Source: Candidatus Latescibacterota bacterium (lineage in GTDB: Bacteria > JAAXHH01 > JACQVL01). From it: a DNA stretch of 11,465 nt. Both the position numbers and the translations under genes were made by a program. The stretch lies in assembly GCA_016209865.1 (NCBI GenBank), contig JACQVL010000097.1, positions 1 through 11,465 of the forward strand, written 5' to 3'. How positions within the stretch are numbered: the stretch's first letter is position 1; every line of letters begins with the position of its first letter. The notes below the pieces were generated by a model. The model had not been told where the DNA came from and ran no database searches. It saw nothing but the letters and a program-made list of their open reading frames with translations. Of this stretch, positions 6,892 through 11,465 are shown piece after piece.

Positions 6892-6989
6892 TGGGTGTTC
6901 ACCTCCCTGCGTGAAGATCCAGGATGGGGCATCTTGGTACGGCGTGTCATCGTGATGAGCACGAAAAACAGCAGTTCAGAATCTTTCAT
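6888..6989 (-). CDS. Possible 33-codon upstream ORF coupled to the lipoprotein gene
   Basis: An ATG at 6989 opens a short frame beginning MKDSELLFFVLITMTRR and ending in TGA, which overlaps the lipoprotein ATG (ATGA). The N-terminal half is hydrophobic. It starts 7 nt after the GTTAGGC of the attC-like sequence, and its ribosome-binding site is weak. It contains TCACGATGACACG, a 13-mer also present in the leader of the 7112-7726 gene. It may be a leader peptide for translational coupling, or chance. Confidence 0.3.
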   Translation of the reverse strand: MKDSELLFFVLITMTRRTKMPHPGSSRREVNTQ

Positions 6990-6996
6990 TGTCTGT

Positions 6997-7019
6997 GCCT
7001 AACGCCCGCAGTGAGCCGC
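6997..7019 (-). other. attC-like R'-side half site upstream of the lipoprotein gene (tentative)
   Basis: The minus strand reads GCGGCTCACTGC followed by GGGCGTTAGGC. GTTAGGC fits the integron R' consensus GTTRRRY exactly, and GCGGCTCA lies where an L' box would be expected. No complementary R'' (RYYYAAC) was found in the 100 bp upstream, so the site is incomplete. The region between this and the stop at 7112 holds no other recognisable gene. Confidence 0.3.
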
Positions 7020-7111
7020 AAGAACCGCGCCCGCCGCCTACCCAGCAAGCACCGTGCGTCCCACTCCGTCAAAACTGTCTTCTCGATCTGCAGGGATTGG
7101 TATTCGTCTCA

Positions 7112-7726
7112 TCAACGACCCAGAGGCACGGTGACGCCGGCCATGACTTGCAGGCCTTTGGTCATGACATCGGTGACGCTCTCCTCAAAGATGTTCACCA
7201 GACCATAGGCATAGCGTCCTTCCACGAATATGGCGACTTTTCCTGCAGGAACACGCAAACCCGCTCCCCCGATAAGATTGATATCTCGGTCATTCACAAA
7301 CTCTTTGATATCCACCTTCTGGCTCTCACTCTTATCAGAGACTCTGGCACTGCGTAGAAACCCCACACTTGAACCTATGACGAGATAGGGTTGCATGGGA
7401 CTGCGCCAGAGCGACAGTTTCACGAGCATCGGCACTTCGATGTACGACAGTTTCAGGATATTTGCCTCAGAGAAGATATCCAGTTGAGCGCCCTTCTGGA
7501 GGTACATCGGCTCCATAGACAGCGCCACCCAGCGGCCCAGCGCGAGCTCGACCACCCCACCACCTCCGAAGCGTGTACGGTGACGACTGTCCAGGTCGTT
7601 GGTGTCCGGACTCCGGAGATTGGCCAGGTTTGGCCCGCCGATCATCCCAAGACGGAGCTGGGCACTGGCTGGCAGAGCCAGACCCAGGGCGAGCAGCATG
7701 ATCAGGCACAGAGTCAGCGTTTTCAT
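7112..7726 (-). CDS. PorT-like outer-membrane beta-barrel protein, copy 2 (204 aa)
   Basis: The signal peptide is residues 1-22 (KTLTLCLIMLLALGLALPASA, cleavage before Gln23). The mature protein has the features of the OMP_b-brl_2/PorT-type barrel family: G-x-IGGPNLANL at the first strand, EPMYLQKGA, LKLSYIEVPMLVKL, PYLVIGSSVGFLRSA, GAGLRVPAGKVAIFVEGRY and a final QVMAGVTVPLGR. The length of about 200 residues fits the family. It is a clear paralog of the 9578-10210 product, with a 23-bp stretch around the start identical in both genes. The ATG at 7726 follows AAAGGAA by 7 nt. The gene comes 128 bp after its glycine-rich partner (7855-8778). Placement in the outer membrane is known for the family; the ligand is unknown. 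Confidence 0.85.
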   Translation of the reverse strand: MKTLTLCLIMLLALGLALPASAQLRLGMIGGPNLANLRSPDTNDLDSRHRTRFGGGGVVELALGRWVALSMEPMYLQKGAQLDIFSEANILKLSYIEVPMLVKLSLWRSPMQPYLVIGSSVGFLRSARVSDKSESQKVDIKEFVNDRDINLIGGAGLRVPAGKVAIFVEGRYAYGLVNIFEESVTDVMTKGLQVMAGVTVPLGR

Positions 7727-7813
7727 GGCAAGTTCCTTTCTACTTAGTGGACTGTGAGGAGATGTCTTGGCTTGCTCGTGTCATCGTGACGGCTTTTTCA
7801 TCCATATCCCTCC
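7727..7813 (-). repeat. Conserved leader upstream of barrel copy 2 (partner 10211-10296)
   Basis: The noncoding leader resembles 10211-10296 along its length: a purine-rich ribosome-binding site, GGATATGGATGAAAA, then GACAC, GCAAG, GACAT and GTCCA...AAGT in the same order up to the barrel start. This shows that the duplication included the regulatory gap. The start-to-start distance is 79 nt here and 78 nt in the partner. Confidence 0.75.
7740..7805 (-). CDS. Possible 21-codon leader ORF before barrel copy 2
   Basis: ATG at 7805 is preceded by GGGGAGGAGGGAT, a better ribosome-binding site than that of the barrel gene itself. It encodes MDEKAVTMTRASQDISSQST then Lys, and stops at TAG 13 nt before the barrel ATG. 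The equivalent ATG in the partner leader (10288) opens a frame that runs straight into the barrel. It may be a leader peptide or a decayed N-terminal extension. Confidence 0.35.
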   Translation of the reverse strand: MDEKAVTMTRASQDISSQSTK

Positions 7814-7854
7814 TCCCCTTGAGTTGAGGCTGTCCATAGGCATTGCCCCTTGCG

Positions 7855-8778
7855 TCAGAACCTCCATGACACCGCGAATGCCCACTGCTCACGTCGAGGT
7901 GGGATCATGCCTTGCCGAGTCTGAAGCAGTGGGACGACCTCCCACCGCTCAGCACGGAGCGCTGCTCCTGTTATGCCGCCCAGGAGACTCCCGACGAGTG
8001 CCCCGATGAACATCTGCTTGAGCTGGGTCTCTCCATATGCATCGGTGTTTATCATCCCATCCAGTTCACGGTAATGAGACTTCTGCACGCTCGCCGATCC
8101 GATCCCCATCCCTCCGAACCCTCCCAGAATGATGCCGGCGATGACTCGCCCTGCGCTTACTCGATACCCTTGTACCATTTCTACTTGTTTCACATCCTTG
8201 AGCCGGACCGTCATAGTTCGTACTGGAGGCGCTCCGTCCCTGTCCTTCACCTCCAGGACGACCTTGTTGGTATCTACCGACACACACTTTCCCGTGAATC
8301 TGGTTGGCCTCGTTGCTTGCGCCACAGTGATCCGGATCCGGACACCCGGGCCAATCCGTGGCGCCTCGCGCGCGCTCGTATCAGTCCGGAGATGGGAACC
8401 CGGTGACTCAGGTCGCTGCGCCCGGGGGAATACCTCAGCACGGTCAAGCACCTCGGCGATCCCCTTTAGTTGGCCTTCGTCAATCCCCATATCCAGCGTC
8501 CGTACGGCTCCTTTCTCAAGGAATCTCACACGGACGATGACCGTGCTATCGGGTCGTTGCAGGAAGATGGCGGATTGGAACCCTGGAATGTTCGGAAACA
8601 GCTTGAACCAGTCCCGCTCCTCCGCGTCGATCACCTCACCCACGCGCGGACTGACGACGACGACCTGGCCTTCAGATTCCTGAGCCGTGAGACCGGCCCC
8701 GACCGATTGCTCGCCCACGAGGACGAGCCACAGTACCATGAGGAGAGTCTCGGTCATTATCCTCGTCAACGTATGCAT
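7855..8778 (-). CDS. Exported glycine-zipper protein with SPRVGE and SH3/LSm-like modules, copy 2 (307 aa)
   Basis: The signal peptide covers about residues 1-33 and resembles that of the 888-1925 protein (LVGEQSVGAGLTAQE against LGEESVRSGSHAQE). Residues 37-115 form a conserved module starting VVVVSPRVGEVIDAEER and continuing with FPNIPGFQSAIF; 35 of 59 residues counted by hand match the 10331-11284 product. Residues 144-205 look like a small SH3/LSm-type barrel (VRIRITV, FTGKCVSVDTNKVVLEV, VRLKDVKQVEM). Residues 209-275 are a glycine-zipper hydrophobic region (GIILGGFGGMGIGS, GALVGSLLGGITGAAL). The end, AFAVSWRF, looks like a terminal beta-strand. The start at 8778 has AGGAGG 6 nt upstream. 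It is followed 128 bp later by a barrel gene. I do not recognise a named family; an envelope function is inferred. Confidence 0.85.
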   Translation of the reverse strand: MHTLTRIMTETLLMVLWLVLVGEQSVGAGLTAQESEGQVVVVSPRVGEVIDAEERDWFKLFPNIPGFQSAIFLQRPDSTVIVRVRFLEKGAVRTLDMGIDEGQLKGIAEVLDRAEVFPRAQRPESPGSHLRTDTSAREAPRIGPGVRIRITVAQATRPTRFTGKCVSVDTNKVVLEVKDRDGAPPVRTMTVRLKDVKQVEMVQGYRVSAGRVIAGIILGGFGGMGIGSASVQKSHYRELDGMINTDAYGETQLKQMFIGALVGSLLGGITGAALRAERWEVVPLLQTRQGMIPPRREQWAFAVSWRF

Positions 8779-8846
8779 CCTATTCCTCCTGGCCCGTCAG
8801 GGTGCTGGACTCACGTCCGACCACGGGATCAGAATTCGGACAGCGG

Positions 8847-9434
8847 TCACTCATCCGCGCTCAGGGTTTCCACCTTCACCCCCGTCCGAGCCTCGAACGT
8901 TGTCAGGAGCGCTTGATAGTTGGTTTTAGAGAGCCGGAGTATGACATAGGTGTTGGATGCCCGCACCTCCAGCCAGTGTTTCTTCCTCCTCAACCCGACG
9001 AACGGGGCCGACACCACGGAAAAAATACCCCGAAGGATAACGAAGGCGGCCGCCTCCTGCACAGCTTCTGTGGATTCCTCCTTCGAGGGAGTCCAGGCGG
9101 GCGGGTGAGAAGCAATGGGAACGGAGTCAGCCAGGACAGGAACGAGAGACATCGTGAAGACCAGTCGGTTGGCGGATGCATAGGTGGCCCGCTTGATCTC
9201 CGCATAGGGCAATCTCCTCAACTCACGGCCGCTTTTACGGGCAATCACAAGCTGATCCAGCTCGAAGCGGAGCACGACATCGAGATCTTTCGAGTCCTCC
9301 CCAGCCAGAAAATGCAGCTTCACCTTGTCAAACTGTTCGACCGTCTTTGGAACGGGTTGGGCTGGCAGGGCTGTCTGGGCGACGAATACACACACGAGCA
9401 CGGTCGCGATGAGTCGATACCCTCGGTTTGTCAT
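8847..9434 (-). CDS. Exported protein of unknown function, possible PH-like fold (195 aa)
   Basis: Residues 1-25 look like a signal peptide (RLIATVLVCVFVAQTALPA). Two beta-rich parts follow. Residues 34-100 include LHFLAGEDSKDLDVVLRF, QLVIARKSGRELRRLPYAEI and RATYASANRLVF. Residues 155-190 include KKHWLEVRASNTYVILRLSK and an amphipathic helix NYQALLTTFEARTG. The pattern of strands, a Lys/Trp strand and a final helix suggests a pleckstrin-homology-like domain, but this is inference from shape only. A Pro/Ser/Glu linker and a hydrophobic stretch (about 128-150) separate the two parts. The gene sits between the two duplicated pairs, 143 bp after one and 68 bp before the next, and has no paralog in the window. 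The start at 9434 has AGGG 5 nt upstream. Confidence 0.75.
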   Translation of the reverse strand: MTNRGYRLIATVLVCVFVAQTALPAQPVPKTVEQFDKVKLHFLAGEDSKDLDVVLRFELDQLVIARKSGRELRRLPYAEIKRATYASANRLVFTMSLVPVLADSVPIASHPPAWTPSKEESTEAVQEAAAFVILRGIFSVVSAPFVGLRRKKHWLEVRASNTYVILRLSKTNYQALLTTFEARTGVKVETLSADE

Positions 9435-9551
9435 GATATCCCTATCCTACATCGCCCCACATCGTGCTGCCGACGAGATAATAGAATACAGCCTGGGGGC
9501 GCATGGGCATCTCTCCTTGTTTTGGGGACAGAGTACACCTCATGCGAAGCT

Positions 9552-9574
9552 GGGAGGCGGTTTCGAGCCCTCCC
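9552..9574 (-). terminator. Weak hairpin just after barrel copy 1
   Basis: GGGAGG and CCTCCC (9552-9557 with 9569-9574) can form a 6-bp GC-rich stem with an 11-nt loop, starting 4 nt after the stop of the barrel gene. There is no T tract. It may cause partial termination or be incidental. Confidence 0.25.
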
Positions 9575-9577
9575 TCT

Positions 9578-10210
9578 TTAACGACCGAGTGGGAGGGAGA
9601 TGCCTGCCATGACTTGCATCCCACGATTCTTGACCGCAGGCTCATCGGACTCACCATCTGAATCTTCATCGTTGATGTTGAGCAATCCGAGGGTATACCG
9701 TCCTTCCACGAAGAAAGCGGCCTTGCCTGCCGGGATGCGCAGACCCGCACCGAAGATGAGGCCACGATCCCTGTTTCTGACTTCATCTGTGCTTGTTTCA
9801 CTCCTCCCATAGGCTACCTTGGCGCTGCGCAAGAACCCGAAGGTTGGGCCAACGACGAGGTAAGGGCGCGTCGGGCGAGCACTCAGAGCGAGTTTCATCA
9901 ACACCGGCACTTCGAGATAGGACAGTTTCAAGGTGGCTTCCTCATTCTCATCGAGAATCGACACCTTAGCCCCTTTCTGCAGGTGCATCGGTTCTACGGA
10001 CAGCGAGAGATAGCGGTTCAGGCCGATATCCAGCACCCCGCCGAACCCGGAGACCGGGCGGGTGTTGAACTGCACTTCATCGCTTGGCAAGTCCATCGTG
10101 ATATTCGCCATGTTCAGGCCACCGATAATCCCGATTCGCGGCTGGGCATTTGCTGGCATCGTCAGACACAGGGCGAATAGCACCGAGAGGCACAGAGTCA
10201 GCGTTTTCAT
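9578..10210 (-). CDS. PorT-like outer-membrane beta-barrel protein, copy 1 (210 aa)
   Basis: The signal peptide is residues 1-22 (KTLTLCLSVLFALCLTMPANA, cleavage before Gln23). The barrel motifs match the copy at 7112-7726: IGIIGGLNMANI, EPMHLQKGA, LKLSYLEVPVLMKL, PYLVVGPTFGFLRSAKV, GAGLRIPAGKAAFFVEGRY and QVMAGISLPLGR. An acidic loop (NDEDSDGESDEP, near 175-190) is longer than in the other copy and could face the outside or bind cations. The frame is open upstream to an ATG at 10288, adding 26 residues before the signal peptide. I prefer the ATG at 10210, because AGGAG lies 6 nt before it, the signal peptide then starts properly, and the extension is not conserved. The glycine-rich partner gene ends 120 bp upstream. 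Confidence 0.87.
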   Translation of the reverse strand: MKTLTLCLSVLFALCLTMPANAQPRIGIIGGLNMANITMDLPSDEVQFNTRPVSGFGGVLDIGLNRYLSLSVEPMHLQKGAKVSILDENEEATLKLSYLEVPVLMKLALSARPTRPYLVVGPTFGFLRSAKVAYGRSETSTDEVRNRDRGLIFGAGLRIPAGKAAFFVEGRYTLGLLNINDEDSDGESDEPAVKNRGMQVMAGISLPLGR

Positions 10211-10296
10211 AACAGGCTCCTTTTGACTTAATGGACATAGTGAAATGTCGCGCCTTGCTTGTGTCTTCATAACAGCCTTTTCATCCATATCCCCCC
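10211..10296 (-). repeat. Conserved leader upstream of barrel copy 1 (partner 7727-7813)
   Basis: It matches the 7727-7813 leader along its length and includes AAGGGGGGATATGGATGAAAA. ATG at 10288 with this strong ribosome-binding site opens a frame MDEKAVMKTQARRDISLCPL that is continuous with the barrel gene, unlike in the partner. TGTTATGAAGAC near the leader start and TGTTATGAAAAC at the barrel start are near-identical, hinting at a small internal duplication. Confidence 0.7.
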
Positions 10297-10330
10297 TTCC
10301 TTGGCGTCAGACCGTCCACGTCACAGTGAA

Positions 10331-11284
10331 TCAGAACCTGACATCAACCAGGCGCACTCTGTAATCGAGGGCAGACTGCTTGTGGGGAAGCCGGGTTGCC
10401 TGCAGGGTGGGCGTGGGAATGCCCCACTGTATGCGCCCGTCTCGAATGTTGAGGACGCCTGGCGCCTGTGGGAGGGACATGTTGTAGCCGATCACAGCCC
10501 CGATGGCTGGAAACGTCAGTGACAGGATGAAAAGCTCTGGGCCGTTACTCTCGAGAGCAGAAGGGAGGGTCAACGCTGCTAAGGTCATACCGACCAGCGC
10601 GCCGCCTGCTGTCGCTCCAGGAGAGCCATGCCCCGCTCTGTCATGATGCTTACCGATACCGTAGACTGTCGCAGCGCTGACCAGGGCGTTTAACCCGTAC
10701 ATCAGTCCCAGGCTAGCGATAACCTGACTATCGCTGCAGTCGTCATCACCGCAAGAAGCTGCTAAAGCCCCGATCCCCACGAGGGAGCCCAATCCACCCG
10801 TTAAAGACCCCACGACCAATTGGGCTGCCACACGTCCCGCCCCCGATCCCTTGCGCGATGGGAGCTGGGGTGGAGTTGGTCGCTGTCTTGGCGTCATGCG
10901 GTGGGTCCCGGCCTGGCTCTCCTCGAAGTGCTCGATCGTCTCCCTGATCGTCGTGAGCATCGTCTTGGGCAACCGGATGCGTTGCGTCCGCTCGACCCCA
11001 TTCTCCATCAGCGTCACATCCGCTACCAGGGCACTATCCGGCAACAGCAGGAATCGCGCCGAGTGAAACGTATGGATCATCGGGAACAGGCCGAACCGTT
11101 CCCGCTCCCCGGCATCGATCACCTCGCCCACGCGGGGGCTGACGACGATGACCCGACCCTCCGGCTCCTGGGCAGCAGCGGGCATGACGAAGGTTCCCAT
11201 CAACAGGCTGAACCCGATGCATACCGGGATGATCGCCACGATCCCTTTGAAGGGATGGCAAATGAGACCGTGTAAACCCGTCAT
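10331..11284 (-). CDS. Exported glycine-rich membrane protein with SPRVGE module, copy 1 (317 aa)
   Basis: A signal peptide or membrane anchor spans about residues 12-39 (IVAIIPVCIGFSLLMG...MPAAAQ). Residues 42-122 are the SPRVGE module (VIVVSPRVGEVIDAGERERF, FPMIHTFHSARFL) shared with the 7855-8778 product. A Pro/Arg/Gln linker (126-148) replaces the SH3-like barrel found there. Residues 151-268 have about four hydrophobic Gly/Ala-rich segments, closer to those of the 888-1925 product (compare ALPTLGGVIGFN with FPAIGAVIGYN). A loop at 177-184 reads SCGDDDCS. The last strand is YRVRLVDVRF. The ATG at 11284 has GGAGG 5 nt upstream and overlaps the stop of the ORF before it (ATGA). No known family is recognised. 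Confidence 0.85.
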   Translation of the reverse strand: MTGLHGLICHPFKGIVAIIPVCIGFSLLMGTFVMPAAAQEPEGRVIVVSPRVGEVIDAGERERFGLFPMIHTFHSARFLLLPDSALVADVTLMENGVERTQRIRLPKTMLTTIRETIEHFEESQAGTHRMTPRQRPTPPQLPSRKGSGAGRVAAQLVVGSLTGGLGSLVGIGALAASCGDDDCSDSQVIASLGLMYGLNALVSAATVYGIGKHHDRAGHGSPGATAGGALVGMTLAALTLPSALESNGPELFILSLTFPAIGAVIGYNMSLPQAPGVLNIRDGRIQWGIPTPTLQATRLPHKQSALDYRVRLVDVRF

Positions 11285-11457
11285 GATATCCTCCTCTGGC
11301 GAATCCCATGCTTCTCGAAAAACTCTTTCAACGCCTGCATGACGATCTCGTCGTCCCGCATCCCGAAGACGATGCTCGCCTTCTCCAGGTTGAGGATCAA
11401 GTCCTCAGGGAGATGATACTCGGCTGCCACGGTGTTCTGGTTCTCAAGATGCCACAT
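11281..11457 (-). CDS. Small ribbon-helix-helix-like protein, possibly partial (at least 58 aa)
   Basis: Read on the minus strand from ATG at 11457, the product begins MWHLENQNTVAAEYHLPEDL and ends in TGA at 11281, overlapping the next gene's ATG (ATGA), so translation is probably coupled. The layout fits a ribbon-helix-helix DNA-binding or antitoxin domain: a short strand (AAEYHLP), helix A (EDLILNLEKASIVF), a turn with Gly-Met, and helix B (DDEIVMQALKEFFEKHG). The frame stays open to the window edge, so the true start may lie outside, and no ribosome-binding site can be judged. If it is an antitoxin, its toxin would have to lie upstream, outside the window, because the following gene does not look like one. 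Confidence 0.6.
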   Translation of the reverse strand: MWHLENQNTVAAEYHLPEDLILNLEKASIVFGMRDDEIVMQALKEFFEKHGIRQRRIS

Positions 11458-11465
11458 CGCAGACC

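Noticed and set aside
6403-7002. 199-codon plus-strand open frame
   Set aside because: It is antisense to the lipoprotein gene, which has a lipobox, a good ribosome-binding site and a paralog in the window.
8802-9581. 259-codon plus-strand open frame
   Set aside because: It runs antisense to the exported protein at 8847-9434, which has a signal peptide and ribosome-binding site. No recognisable domain.
10211-10288. 26-residue N-terminal extension of barrel copy 1
   Set aside because: It would precede the signal peptide and is out of frame in the paralog; it is treated as a leader instead.
11281-11465. Complete toxin-antitoxin operon at the right edge
   Set aside because: Only an RHH-like antitoxin-type domain is seen; the following gene encodes an exported membrane protein, not a toxin.

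Overview
This GC-rich window looks like part of an envelope-biogenesis or surface-protein region of an uncultured Gram-negative bacterium. All supported genes are on the minus strand, so the region reads from high to low coordinates. Nearly every product has a Sec signal peptide or lipobox. Three are outer-membrane beta-barrels. One is a large secreted protein with a C-terminal FlgD-Ig/type IX-like sorting domain. The PorT-type barrels and the 'NPFNP' C-terminal domain suggest a member of the FCB superphylum or a phylum with similar secretion habits. This is inference: there is no rRNA, tRNA or ribosomal protein here to place the organism.

Layout in transcription order. (1) 11457-11281: a small ribbon-helix-helix-like ORF, possibly cut by the window edge, overlapping the next gene by ATGA. 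(2) 11284-9578: an exported glycine-rich protein followed by a PorT-like barrel. (3) 9434-8847: a separate exported protein of unknown function. (4) 8778-7112: a second, paralogous copy of the pair in (2). (5) 6891-6205: a lipoprotein with two SH3/LSm-like repeats, flanked by sequences resembling integron attC half sites. It is followed by a truncated remnant of a related gene (about 6140-5976). (6) 5731-888: a CDP-alcohol phosphatidyltransferase, a 1027-residue NHL-propeller protein and a third glycine-rich exported protein, with gaps of 16 and 28 bp, probably one operon. (7) 749-108: a third, divergent beta-barrel, followed by a multi-hairpin segment at the left edge.

The most interesting theme is a two-gene module, an exported glycine-rich protein ending in Arg-Phe followed 120-140 bp later by a beta-barrel of about 200 residues. 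It occurs three times, and the first partner is a mosaic of exchangeable modules: an N-terminal 'SPRVGEVIDA' domain, SH3/LSm-like repeats and a glycine-zipper membrane segment. Two copies also share a conserved leader with a well-placed ribosome-binding site and a short ORF. That ORF is in frame with the barrel in one copy and shifted by one base in the other. I do not recognise a named system with this arrangement and assign it no function. No CRISPR array, insertion sequence, tRNA or rRNA was seen.
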